From an uncultured Acetatifactor sp. (GTDB taxonomy: Bacteria > Bacillota > Clostridia > Lachnospirales > Lachnospiraceae), in NCBI GenBank assembly GCA_910585805.1, contig CAJUFB010000013.1:1-64000 (forward strand): a stretch of 64,000 bases of DNA. The letters run 5' to 3'. The notes beneath the pieces are model-generated. The model searched no databases, was not told the origin of the DNA, and saw only the letters and a program-made list of their open reading frames with translations. This document shows, one piece after another, positions 18,755 through 27,376 of the stretch. Made by a program: the position numbers and the translations under genes. How positions within the stretch are numbered: position 1 is the stretch's first letter; each line of letters starts with the position of its first letter.

Positions 18755-18812
18755 TATGAGGATCGGCCGCATAAGATGGAGTGGTATCACTTTTGGAAGG
18801 GCGGTGCGGCAG

Positions 18813-19412
18813 ATGCGGTTTAGCTGGAAGGGATTGAAGACAGGGAATCATACATTTCTGACATTTTTCTGTGTAGGTCTGATAGCGGGAATACTTGTGA
18901 TCAATATGGGAAAGAGCATTTTGCTGGGGGACGGAGGCATGTTTGACGAATCCACCCTGTACCACCTGAAATATATGACGGTGGACAGCAATGCTCTTTT
19001 TTGTTACATTTTAAGGAAGCGGATTATACGGTTTCTGGGACTTGCCGTGCTGTCTACCACATATCTGGGGCTGGCGGCCTGTATGGGGGCGGCTTTCTGG
19101 TACGGACTTTCCGCGGGGGCATTTCTGGCCACTCTGATGCTGCGGTACGGCATCAAGGGAATTCTGCTGGCGGTGATCAGCATGTTTCCACAGTATCTTG
19201 TTTATGTGCCGGTGGTGCTGGCTCTGCTGCTCTGGTGCCAGGAGCTTTTCCGGGGGATTTATGTGCGGGGAGAATACAGCGCGGCGGACAGGGGATTTCT
19301 GGTGAAAAAAGCGGGCAGGCTTCTGGTGCTTATGGCTGTACTGGTGGTGGGCTGTATGCTGGAAGCGTATATGAATCCTTTCATATTGATGGGATTTTTA
19401 AAAATTTTCTGA
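18813..19412 (+). CDS. spoIIM: Stage II sporulation protein M
   Basis: This 199-residue membrane protein has five or so hydrophobic segments and the family opening with a short charged start followed by HTFLTFFCVGLIAGILVIN. In Bacillus, SpoIIM works with SpoIID and SpoIIP in septum dissolution and engulfment. The start at 18813 is chosen for GGAAGGGCGG upstream and for length (B. subtilis protein is about 214). An in-frame ATG at 18756, two bases after the aminotransferase stop, is the alternative. It leads the sporulation cluster. Confidence 0.75.
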   Translation: MRFSWKGLKTGNHTFLTFFCVGLIAGILVINMGKSILLGDGGMFDESTLYHLKYMTVDSNALFCYILRKRIIRFLGLAVLSTTYLGLAACMGAAFWYGLSAGAFLATLMLRYGIKGILLAVISMFPQYLVYVPVVLALLLWCQELFRGIYVRGEYSAADRGFLVKKAGRLLVLMAVLVVGCMLEAYMNPFILMGFLKIF

Positions 19413-19618
19413 TCTTGAACGGAATGTGGTATAAAGAGTATGCCGTGGAAGCATAATATCTCCAGGACGACAGAATTCAGAATTTGCGAAGCAGTTCCGA
19501 CGACAGCGGCTGAGTCCGGACAGGCGCCTTTGTGGACAACAGATAAGGGCACTGCCTGTATGGATTGGTTTGGGATTCGCAGAGAAAGGATATAAAATGG
19601 AGCGGAGTGGCAGATGAT

Positions 19619-20101
19619 ATGTTGCAGGGTGTATTTTTGATATTGACGGGAGTGAGTTACGGCCTGCTGGCAGCGGCGGGGGTGTTTACCGTGCTGGCGG
19701 CAGTGGGTCTGGTGCCTCGCTTTGCAGGCAGGACACATACGGCGGAATATTTATGGATTTACGAAGAAATGGTAATCTTCGGCTCATTGACAGGCTGCGT
19801 TTTGAGTATCTTTTCCCGGTATTGTCAGCTTGGGGCCTGGTGGGAGAAGCGTTTTCCGGGATATGTGGGACTGCTGCATGGAATCGGGGGTGTATGGCAG
19901 GCGGTGTTTGGATTGTTTGCCGGTATGTTCATCGGATGTCTGGCGCTTGCGATCGCGGAGATGCTGGACAGTATTCCGATTCTGACGCGGCGGATTTCTT
20001 TTCGGCATGGACTGGGACTTGTCATTACCAGCATGGCTGCGGGTAAGATATGCGGTTCTGTCCTGTATTTCTGGACGGAGCTGCACCGGACGGTGGGGTA
20101 A
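19619..20101 (+). CDS. spoVAB: Stage V sporulation protein AB
   Basis: This 160-residue protein has four or five membrane segments, and its segments AAGVFTVLAAVGLVPR and AEMLDSIPILTRRI match SpoVAB, part of the forespore inner membrane system for dipicolinic acid and germination. The start at 19619 is inferred from length and similarity, with GGAGTGG upstream. It comes before spoVAA, the reverse of the Bacillus subtilis order. Confidence 0.85.
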   Translation: MLQGVFLILTGVSYGLLAAAGVFTVLAAVGLVPRFAGRTHTAEYLWIYEEMVIFGSLTGCVLSIFSRYCQLGAWWEKRFPGYVGLLHGIGGVWQAVFGLFAGMFIGCLALAIAEMLDSIPILTRRISFRHGLGLVITSMAAGKICGSVLYFWTELHRTVG

Positions 20102-20197
20102 TGCGGAGGGCTGAGCTGTCGAAGAACCCATCGGTGATGGCAGACGGTTCTGCCGGGGAAGGTGGGATACTGAGGCCTGAAGTGAGGTGGAATTTTT

Positions 20198-20821
20198 ATG
20201 GCGAATGCGACGGTTTATCTGAAATGTGACAGGAATGTGGAGGTGCAGTCTGAGGATGTGTTTCTGACGGATGTGGGTTCTCTGCGCTGCGCGGATCCGG
20301 TGATCTCAGCGAAGCTGAAGGCATTGAAGGTACATCATTTCGGAAAGGATGAGACAAAGCGCTGTGTCATCAGCAGTTTGAAGCTGGTGGAATTGATGGA
20401 GGAGACATGCCCCAATATCTGCGTGCAGATCGTTGGTGAGCCGGATGTACTGGTGGAATGGATCAGTGTGGACAGGCATAAGGGATGGCAGCAGTGGGCA
20501 AAATGCGCATTGGTGTGTCTGGTGAGTTTTTTCGGCACGGCCTTTACCATAATGGCGTATCACAATGATGTAGGCATTAATGAGATTTTTACGGAAGTTT
20601 ACCGGATGGTAATGAACCGGGAGCCTCAGGGGCTGAATATACTGGAGGTGTCTTATTCTGTGGGGCTGGCGGCGGGAATCATTATTTTCTTTAATCATGT
20701 GGGCGGAAGGCGGCTTACCAAGGACCCCACCCCCATTGAGGTTGCCATGCGCAATTATGAGGAGGATGTAGATAAGACGCTGATCGCTACGGCCGGAAGG
20801 GAAGGGCGGGAGGAAGAGTGA
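20198..20821 (+). CDS. spoVAA: Stage V sporulation protein AA
   Basis: This 207-residue protein has an N-terminal soluble domain (about 1-105) and two C-terminal membrane segments. Its end, VSYSVGLAAGIIIFFNHVGG then RRLTKDPTPIEV, matches SpoVAA closely. GAGGTGG lies eight bases before the ATG. The protein would sit in the forespore membrane with SpoVAB and SpoVAC. Confidence 0.88.
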   Translation: MANATVYLKCDRNVEVQSEDVFLTDVGSLRCADPVISAKLKALKVHHFGKDETKRCVISSLKLVELMEETCPNICVQIVGEPDVLVEWISVDRHKGWQQWAKCALVCLVSFFGTAFTIMAYHNDVGINEIFTEVYRMVMNREPQGLNILEVSYSVGLAAGIIIFFNHVGGRRLTKDPTPIEVAMRNYEEDVDKTLIATAGREGREEE

Positions 20822-20960
20822 GATATAGTAGAATTTCAGGCATTTTGAAGAGATCATTTGGGGAGAAAGGGCCTTGAGCGGAGAAACGGCATAATGCGGC
20901 GGCAGGGTGGAGCAGCGTTATGTGGCGACAGGCAGAACCCGGAAAGGAAAGAGGGAAGAT

Positions 20961-21434
20961 ATGGAAGAGACAAGCAGTGAAAAAAAACAGCAGCAGAAAG
21001 CATATGAGCAGTATGTCAAGGAAGTGACGCCCACTCACAATCTGTGGCTTCAGATGCTGAAGGCATTTATCGCGGGCGGCATTATCTGCTGTATCGGACA
21101 GGGGATATTAAACTATGCAGGCAGTCTGGGGCTGGACAAGCAGACAGCGGGCAGCTGGTGCTCCCTGCTGCTGGTATTGACATCGGTAGTACTTACGGGG
21201 TTTGGAATTTATCCAAAGATTGTCAAATGGGGCGGTGCAGGTGCGTTGGTGCCGATTACAGGCTTTGCCAATTCTGTGGCCGCTCCGGCGATCGAGTATA
21301 AGGCAGAGGGACAGGTGTTCGGGATCGGGTGTAAGATTTTCACCATTGCAGGACCGGTGATACTTTATGGTATTTTCAGTTCCTGGCTGTTAGGATTGAT
21401 TTACTGGATCGGGAAGTGTTTTGGGGGATTTTAA
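20961..21434 (+). CDS. spoVAC: Stage V sporulation protein AC
   Basis: This 157-residue protein reads YEQYVKEVTPTHNLWLQML, then four membrane segments with GFGIYPKIVKWGGAGALVPI, the hallmark of SpoVAC, a mechanosensitive channel component for dipicolinic acid. The start at 20961 fits the family length; an in-frame ATG at 20907 is less likely. The cluster stops here: no spoVAD or spoVAE follows, the next gene being nanE. Confidence 0.9.
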   Translation: MEETSSEKKQQQKAYEQYVKEVTPTHNLWLQMLKAFIAGGIICCIGQGILNYAGSLGLDKQTAGSWCSLLLVLTSVVLTGFGIYPKIVKWGGAGALVPITGFANSVAAPAIEYKAEGQVFGIGCKIFTIAGPVILYGIFSSWLLGLIYWIGKCFGGF

Positions 21435-21478
21435 AAACTGTGACTGCCTGCAAAGAAATGAATGTTTCGCATATATCA

Positions 21479-21507
21479 TTGACAGATTCTTCAGGATTGA
21501 TTACAAT
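21479..21507 (+). promoter_or_regulatory. Sigma-A type promoter of the nanE-ROK kinase pair
   Basis: TTGACA at 21479-21484 and TACAAT at 21502-21507 have a 17-base spacer, 80 bases before nanE. Confidence 0.75.
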
Positions 21508-21586
21508 AGGTTTTACAGAGAATTACGGAAGATAAGCGGCAGGAGACTGAGTGCATGGCACTGTGGAGTGCGGTGAGGAGCAATGT

Positions 21587-22306
21587 ATGGAAAAAAGTAA
21601 GGCTTTGCATGATTTTTTGGAAAAAATCCGCGGCAGGATGATCATATCCTGTCAGGCGGTTCCGGGAGAGCCGCTCTATGTGGAAGAGCAGTCAGTGATG
21701 TACCTGATGGCAAGGGCGGCTGCCCGGGCGGGAGCCCCTGCCATCCGCACCAGCAGCATCCGGGATGTGGTGGCAATCAAAAAGGAAACGGGACTTCCGG
21801 TGATCGGTCTGGTGAAGGTGCAGTACGAAGGATATGAGAGTTATATCACGCCGACCATGAAAGAGGTGGATGACCTGGTGGCGGCGGGCTCCGATGTGGT
21901 GGCATTGGACTGCACCATGCGGAAGAGGGGGGACGGCAGGAGCATCAATGAGTTCCTGGCGGAAATTCGGGAAAAATATCCGGATATTATCCTGATGGCG
22001 GATATTTCTACATACGAGGAAGGCATGAATGCCTGGAAATGCGGCGTAGATATCCTGGGGACTACCATGAGCGGCTACACACCTTATTCGCCCGGGCTGG
22101 AGGGGCCGGATTATGAATTGATGCGCCGCCTGTCGCAGGATGCGGGCATCCCTGTTATCGGGGAGGGACGGATCCATGATCCGGCTCAGGCAGTGGAAGC
22201 GCTCCGCACCGGCGTATGGGCCATTGTCGTAGGCGGGGCCATTACCCGTCCTCTGGAAATTGCCCTGCGCTTTATGGATGCCATTGACGCTGCTTCGCCG
22301 GTATGA
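21587..22306 (+). CDS. nanE: N-acetylmannosamine-6-phosphate 2-epimerase
   Basis: NanE converts N-acetylmannosamine-6-phosphate to N-acetylglucosamine-6-phosphate in sialic acid breakdown. The 239-residue TIM-barrel protein shows ISCQAVPGEPLY near 20-31, APAIRTSS near 50, GLVKVQYEGYESYITPT near 73-89 and GEGRIHDPAQA near 195. The start at 21587 has GGAGC upstream. It is followed 40 bases later by a ROK kinase, which fits a NanE-NanK pair; no nanA lyase or transporter is in the window. Confidence 0.9.
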   Translation: MEKSKALHDFLEKIRGRMIISCQAVPGEPLYVEEQSVMYLMARAAARAGAPAIRTSSIRDVVAIKKETGLPVIGLVKVQYEGYESYITPTMKEVDDLVAAGSDVVALDCTMRKRGDGRSINEFLAEIREKYPDIILMADISTYEEGMNAWKCGVDILGTTMSGYTPYSPGLEGPDYELMRRLSQDAGIPVIGEGRIHDPAQAVEALRTGVWAIVVGGAITRPLEIALRFMDAIDAASPV

Positions 22307-22346
22307 GAGGCAGCAGAGACAGAAACGAATATGGTGAGCGGTATAA

Positions 22347-23255
22347 ATGATGAAGACAGCAGTATTAGATATTGGCGGGACTGCCATAAAGTCCGGCATT
22401 TGGGACGGAAAAGAGATCGGGATGTTCCGGGAATGGGAGACGATGGCTTCCCGGGGCGGCAAGGCTCTGATGGAGCGGGCAAAGGCGATTCTGCGGACCT
22501 TCGGGACATTTGATGCCATCGGTGTCAGCACGGCAGGACAGGTGGATACATCCGCGGGAAAGATCCACTATGCAAACGACAACATCCCGGGTTACACGGG
22601 CACGCCGGTGAAGGATATTCTGGAGCAGGAATTCCATGTGCCTGTGGCGGTGGAAAATGATGTGAATGCGGCGGCGCTGGGAGAAATGTATAACGGAGCG
22701 GCAAAGGGACTGGCCGATTTCCTGTGTCTGACCTACGGCACGGGAGTGGGCGGCGCCATAGTCATGGACGGCAGGGTGAGACAGGGCAGCAATTACGGCG
22801 GCGGAAGCTTCGGCGGGATACTGGTTCATCCGGAAGACTGTCATCCGGGAGAACCGTGGAGCGGATGTTATGAAAAATACGCCTCTGCAACTGCGCTTGT
22901 GAACAGAGTGAAAAGGATCGATCCGGAATTGGATGACGGACGGAAAATCTTTGATGCGTTCGGGCGAAGTGAAGTAAGGGCGGTTGTGGACGGCTGGATA
23001 GACGAGATCGTATACGGGCTTGTCACCTTGATTCACATATTCAACCCCTCTGATATTCTGCTGGGAGGCGGGATTCTGGCTCAGTCTTATATCATAGAAG
23101 AGGTTCGAAGGAGGGTTGTGCTGCTGATCGACTCCAATATGAGTCATGTGCGGATCCGACAGGCATCTCTGGGCAACCTGGCGGGGCTGACAGGCGCGGC
23201 CATGCTGGCGTCTGTCCATGCCAGGGCGAATGAGAGATCTGATCACAGCATCTGA
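22347..23255 (+). CDS. ROK family sugar kinase, probably N-acetylmannosamine kinase
   Basis: This 302-residue protein has the ROK ATP loop DIGGTAIKSG near 8-17, VENDVNAAALGE with the catalytic aspartate near 105, LTYGTGVGGAIV near 129, and DILLGGGI near 236. ROK kinases usually bind zinc through a CxCGxxGC motif; here that stretch reads HPGEPWSGCYEKYAS, keeping only the last cysteine. Position after nanE suggests phosphorylation of N-acetylmannosamine. Glucose or another sugar is possible. ATGs at 22347 and 22350 are equivalent candidates. Confidence 0.8.
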   Translation: MMKTAVLDIGGTAIKSGIWDGKEIGMFREWETMASRGGKALMERAKAILRTFGTFDAIGVSTAGQVDTSAGKIHYANDNIPGYTGTPVKDILEQEFHVPVAVENDVNAAALGEMYNGAAKGLADFLCLTYGTGVGGAIVMDGRVRQGSNYGGGSFGGILVHPEDCHPGEPWSGCYEKYASATALVNRVKRIDPELDDGRKIFDAFGRSEVRAVVDGWIDEIVYGLVTLIHIFNPSDILLGGGILAQSYIIEEVRRRVVLLIDSNMSHVRIRQASLGNLAGLTGAAMLASVHARANERSDHSI

Positions 23256-23289
23256 TCCTGATGTATACAATTTTTTTCCGGGACAGGTA

Positions 23290-23318
23290 TTGACAGCCTG
23301 TACCATATATGTTACAGT
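23290..23318 (+). promoter_or_regulatory. Promoter of the riboswitch-controlled antiporter gene
   Basis: TTGACA at 23290-23295 and TACAGT at 23313-23318 have a 17-base spacer. It starts transcription about 15 bases before the riboswitch. Confidence 0.75.
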
Positions 23319-23334
23319 AAGGAACAAATGAAAA

Positions 23335-23500
23335 TACCCGTGAGGGAGTAGTAGCGCGCAATGCGTGACAAGTCAACAAACTCGGCCTTTGGTCTGGCTT
23401 GTCTTAAAGAACGAGACTCATACATAGCCAGGTGCTTACCTGCTTTTTCGGCAGGGCAGAGCATTTGTCTGTGCATGGGTTTTTCTTTTGGAAAAATACG
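23335..23500 (+). promoter_or_regulatory. yybP-ykoY (manganese) riboswitch with expression platform
   Basis: The leader contains the two conserved metal-binding loops of the yybP-ykoY class: GGGAGTAG at 23344-23351 and AACGAGACTCATACATAG at about 23410-23427, joined by a helix and with TCAACA between them. The class senses Mn2+. Downstream lie a CCTGC/GGCAGG hairpin (about 23438-23458) and a T-rich run near 23480, which may form the switching terminator. It directly precedes a cation antiporter gene. Confidence 0.85.
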
Positions 23501-23520
23501 AAAGAAAGAGGATGGTAGAA

Positions 23521-24483
23521 ATGGAACTGACAATGATTATTTTCCTGTTTATCGTGGGCATCGTGTTTATCGTAAAGGGCGGAGATTATTTTGTGGATGC
23601 GGCTTCCTGGATCGCGGAAGTCAGCGGGATTCCCAAGCTGATCATCGGCGCCACCATAGTCAGTCTGGCAACGACGCTTCCGGAGATGCTGGTATCCGTC
23701 ATGGCGGCGGCAAAGGGCAGCGTGGATATGGCCATCGGAAATGCGGTGGGCAGCGTGACGGCGAACATTGGTCTGATTATGGCGATTTCTCTGGTGTGTA
23801 TGCCGGCAGTGATCAAGCGCGGAGATTATCTGATCAAATCAGTTTTGATGCTTGTGGCAGCAGGGCTGATCGTGTTGTCCGGATTTAAGGGTGAGATAGG
23901 AATGGCAATTTCGGCGGCGCTGATTTTGATCTTCGTCTTATTTTTATGGGAAAACATTGCTTCGGCCAGGCGTTCCATGAAGGCGGAAGAGGGAGGAGAG
24001 GAAAAGAAGAAGATCAGCGGGAAAAAGGAAGTGATAACGAACCTGATCAAATTTGCAGTGGGAGCAGTGGGGATTGTATGGGGTGCTGACCTGCTGGTAG
24101 ATAACGGCAGTGCACTGGCCGCTATGATCGGCATTCCGGAGCGGGTCATCGGTGTGACGATCATTGCTGTGGGAACTTCACTGCCGGAGCTGATCACTAC
24201 GATTACCGCCATTATAAAGAAACAGTCTTCACTTTCCGTGGGGAATATCCTGGGAGCAAATATCATAGACCTGACCCTGATCCTGCCTGTGAGCGCCTTT
24301 GTGTCCGGAAAAGCGCTGCCTATCGCAGAGACCTCCACGAGGCTGGATCTTCCGGCGTGCCTGGTTGTGGGCTGCATTGCGATCATCCCGGCGATGATCT
24401 CTGAAAAGTTCCAGAAATGGCAGGGGCTGCTGCTGCTGGCGGTTTACGCAGTGTATCTGTTCCTGACGCTGGGGGCAGTGTAA
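23521..24483 (+). CDS. Ca2+/cation antiporter of the CaCA family (YrbG-like), Mn2+-riboswitch controlled
   Basis: This 320-residue membrane protein has ten or so hydrophobic segments and the two inverted alpha-repeats of sodium/calcium exchangers: IGATIVSLATTLPEMLVS near 42-59 and GVTIIAVGTSLPELITT near 208-224, each with the metal-binding glutamate after P. A charged cytoplasmic loop (about 150-180) divides the halves. The yybP-ykoY riboswitch in its leader implies induction by manganese, so I infer Mn2+ (or Mn2+/Ca2+) export. The start at 23521 has GAGG nine bases upstream; 23512 and 23488 are alternatives. A strong terminator follows. Confidence 0.85.
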   Translation: MELTMIIFLFIVGIVFIVKGGDYFVDAASWIAEVSGIPKLIIGATIVSLATTLPEMLVSVMAAAKGSVDMAIGNAVGSVTANIGLIMAISLVCMPAVIKRGDYLIKSVLMLVAAGLIVLSGFKGEIGMAISAALILIFVLFLWENIASARRSMKAEEGGEEKKKISGKKEVITNLIKFAVGAVGIVWGADLLVDNGSALAAMIGIPERVIGVTIIAVGTSLPELITTITAIIKKQSSLSVGNILGANIIDLTLILPVSAFVSGKALPIAETSTRLDLPACLVVGCIAIIPAMISEKFQKWQGLLLLAVYAVYLFLTLGAV

Positions 24484-24570
24484 GGAAAATTTCGTATTTC
24501 CTTTTTCAAAAGTACCAGGCATAACACCGGATCATCAATGGAACATAGTCTAAGCGAAAGAAGAACACAT

Positions 24571-24617
24571 ACAGGGCATATCAGATGGGGAAACTTATCT
24601 GGTATGCCCTGTTTTTA
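24571..24617 (+). terminator. Rho-independent terminator of the antiporter gene
   Basis: ACAGGGCATATCAGAT (24571-24586) pairs with ATCTGGTATGCCCTGT (24597-24612) around a 10-base loop, followed by TTTTT. Confidence 0.9.
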
Positions 24618-24648
24618 CGGATTATGACAGGATCGAACAAACATTCTG

Positions 24649-26673
24649 TCAGTCCGAAGTGATCACGGAAATGGGGCTGTCCTCCGGCAGATTTTCCAGA
24701 ATGGTATTCTGTCCGCACCATACGGCCTGAAAATTACTTAAGTTTTCCAGAGGCTTTAAGCTGGTGACATTGTTGTCCGTAATGTCCAGGTACTGCAGCC
24801 TGGGGAGCTTTTCCACAAAATCGATGCTGTCCAGCTTCAGTGAGGCCAGGTAGAGCTCTGTCAGGTTCGGAAAATGTTCAAACATATCGTAATGCTCCGA
24901 CAGGCTGACCGCATCCCCGTTATTATAGCTGGGGTCCTTTAAAATGGTGATGTCGCTCAGAGACAATATCTCCAGGGTTTCGTTGTTGGGCAGACTGTCG
25001 AAATCCATTCCCACCTGGCACTCATCCAGATACAGATAACGCAGTGTGGGAATCCCGAATATTTCTTCGATATTTCCGAAGACAGATGTGTCTTCCAAGC
25101 TCAGCGTAGTCAGGTTCGGAAGGCGCGTCAGCGGCTCCAGGGAATCCACATAGGAGGAGAAGTCGTTGATCACCAGGGTAGTCAGGCCCTGCATGGAGGT
25201 GATGGCATCCAGTTCCCAGCCGGAGCAGTCCTCCAGGGTCAGGTAGGTGACACTGGCGACATCCCGCAGAGGAGACAGGTCTCCCGCATATTTGACGGAA
25301 AGCTGCTGCAGCTGTGTCAGGCCTGCAAGGGAAGGAAGGGCTCCGCCGTAATTTAATTCCAGATCCAGATTGGTCAGCCGGGTCAGTCCGCTGATAACGG
25401 AATAGTCGTCAATTTCGGTATTGTCAATCAGGGACAGCTGGGTCAGCCCGGGACAGGATTCCAGCGCGCTGATGCTGGAAACCTGGGTATCTTCTATACC
25501 GAAGCTGGTCAGATTCGGCATCTGTCTGATGAAATCGATGCTTTTCAGCTGAGAGGACTGGATACTCAGTTCCTCCAGGTTTGTCAGCGTCATAAGCGGG
25601 CTGTAGTCGTTTACGTCGTCGCAGTCGGCAAGGCGCAGACCGAGCAGGTCAGGAAACTGCGACAGGGCAGAGATGTCCTTCACGGATGTGTAATTCAGGT
25701 CCAGGTATAACAGATTCGGGAAAGCGTCTATTCCGTCCAGACTGTTCTTAAAAATGCTGTCATACACACCCAGGTCGGTGATATTTTCCGGATGAGGGAT
25801 GATGTCGGCCAGTTCCTCGAAGGTATTTTCCGCATAGACGGCATACAGGCTGTTCAGGCCTTTCAGATCCCCTTTTTCCAGATCATCGTCTATGGAAAAC
25901 CATTCCAGTCCCGTAAAGGAGGACAGGTCGGAGAGTTCCATCCCGGAATCCGTCTGGTAAGTCAGCGACTGGGTATCACCGCTGGAAAGCTGATAGTAAA
26001 TTACCTTGTCGTCTCTGTTGATCTGCAGGGCGGTAAGGCTGGCGTATTCCTCCGCTGTAATATTCTGGTAAGGCTTCTCCCAGATGGCTTCCGCAATCAG
26101 ACAGAAGAATTCGGATCGGGGTAAAGCTGCGCTTGAAGCGGAATCATCCGCGGACCCCCTGCTGCCGGACTCCCGGGAAGCGGCGGGACTTTCTCCGGCA
26201 GAGGAACTGCTTTCCTCCCTGCGGGAGACGGAAGGACCTGTTTCCGGGCGGCCATGCGCAAGCAGATCATCCAGGGCGCCGGAGCGGAAGAGAACGATTC
26301 CTACAAGTGCAGCCAGAGAGACGACGCCCAGAGATATTGCCGTCACGATGGCGACGGCGGGATTGCTGTCGCCGCTGCTTTTCGTTGTGGTATAGGTTCC
26401 GGAGGCGGATTGCCGCGGCGCGCTGCCGGAGCCTGTCTGCTGCCCGGAAGTGTATCCGCCGGCGCTCCGGGAGCCGGACTGTGTGGAAGCGCTGTAACTG
26501 TCTGTGGTCTGATAGCCGGTCTGCTGTGAAGAACTATATGCTCCGCCGTTTGCTGTCCCGTCCTGCGCATTCTGGCTCCTTGTGTAGTAGCCGCATTTTC
26601 TGCAGGTCATCCGGCCGTCCATCAGTTTCAGTTTTGCGCCGCACATGGGGCATTTTGTTGATTCTTTTGCCAT
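24649..26673 (-). CDS. Membrane-anchored leucine-rich repeat protein with N-terminal zinc ribbon
   Basis: The order of parts is: a zinc ribbon with C8, C11, C24 and C27 (KCPMCG, then CRKCGYY), a Ser/Gly/Gln/Thr-rich linker to about residue 100, one membrane segment (about 105-129), a Ser/Glu/Arg-rich linker, and an outer domain with roughly 15 leucine-rich repeats of about 22 residues (pattern LTNLEELSIQSSQLKSI) to the C-terminus. The topology is zinc ribbon inside, repeats outside. Function is unknown; LRR parts usually bind proteins. The ATG at 26673 has GGAG twelve bases upstream; 26691 is possible. The start at 26787 is excluded because the promoter lies inside it. Confidence 0.75.
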   Translation of the reverse strand: MAKESTKCPMCGAKLKLMDGRMTCRKCGYYTRSQNAQDGTANGGAYSSSQQTGYQTTDSYSASTQSGSRSAGGYTSGQQTGSGSAPRQSASGTYTTTKSSGDSNPAVAIVTAISLGVVSLAALVGIVLFRSGALDDLLAHGRPETGPSVSRREESSSSAGESPAASRESGSRGSADDSASSAALPRSEFFCLIAEAIWEKPYQNITAEEYASLTALQINRDDKVIYYQLSSGDTQSLTYQTDSGMELSDLSSFTGLEWFSIDDDLEKGDLKGLNSLYAVYAENTFEELADIIPHPENITDLGVYDSIFKNSLDGIDAFPNLLYLDLNYTSVKDISALSQFPDLLGLRLADCDDVNDYSPLMTLTNLEELSIQSSQLKSIDFIRQMPNLTSFGIEDTQVSSISALESCPGLTQLSLIDNTEIDDYSVISGLTRLTNLDLELNYGGALPSLAGLTQLQQLSVKYAGDLSPLRDVASVTYLTLEDCSGWELDAITSMQGLTTLVINDFSSYVDSLEPLTRLPNLTTLSLEDTSVFGNIEEIFGIPTLRYLYLDECQVGMDFDSLPNNETLEILSLSDITILKDPSYNNGDAVSLSEHYDMFEHFPNLTELYLASLKLDSIDFVEKLPRLQYLDITDNNVTSLKPLENLSNFQAVWCGQNTILENLPEDSPISVITSD

Positions 26674-26743
26674 GGTATTCATCATCTCCATATTGTAGTT
26701 TTCGGATATCCTGCTTTGCCGCAGGCTTTTCGTATACGAATTA

Positions 26744-26771
26744 ATTATAGCAGACAGGAGGCTTTTTGCAA
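26744..26771 (-). promoter_or_regulatory. Promoter of the LRR protein gene
   Basis: Read on the minus strand, TTGCAA (26771-26766) and TATAAT (26749-26744) have a 16-base spacer. Transcription would start near 26736. Confidence 0.7.
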
Positions 26772-26987
26772 ACCGGGTACTTTTCAAATTTCTTCGGAAA
26801 CGTGGTTTTTCCGCAAAAATCAGAGATATAAACCCTAAAAATTCTATCTTTTTTCAGAACCCGACAAAATACCGGAAATTTAAAGAATCTTGATGAAATC
26901 TGTGGGGTAGAGAGAATCGGGAAAACCAGGTACAATCGGATATAGAAAAACAAAGCGGATGCGGAACTGATAACAGGAGGTGAAAGA

Positions 26988-27376
26988 ATGCTGCAAGAGA
27001 AAGGGACACAGATGCCGGACAGAAGAAAAAAGGACAGCAGTAGATGTATGAGGCTGCTAGAGTAGACGGGGCCGGGAGGTGGCAGATGATCCGAAGTATT
27101 ACAATTCCGTCGCTTATGCCGACCTATTTTGTGCTGTTGGTTCTGGCAGTGGCTAATTTTCTGTCAAATGGCATGGAACAATATTTTGTGTTTCAGAATG
27201 CGTTTAATAAGGAGTATATTCAGGTTCTGGACCTGTATGTATACAATATCGGTCTGGGCGGGAAGAGTTTTTCACTGGCAACGGCAGTGGGTATGCTGAA
27301 AACCATCGTCAGCATTACACTTTTGATCATTGTCAATGCCGTGTCGAAAAAAGTCAGAGGAGAAAGCATCATATGA
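26988..27376 (+). pseudogene. LplB-type ABC sugar permease with internal deletion
   Basis: An AGGAGG site introduces a start at 26988 with a permease-like basic N-terminus (MPDRRKKDSSR). This frame stops at 27065. From 27044 another frame encodes the C-terminal 110 residues of the permease, beginning at its ATPase-contact loop (YEAARVDGAGRWQM) and ending IVNAVSKKVRGES. The 180 or so residues between, which hold the first four membrane segments, are gone, and the two parts are out of frame. AAGGA nine bases before 27044 could let the C-terminal piece be translated alone. It overlaps the next gene by 4 bases. A working permease is not expected. Confidence 0.8.
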
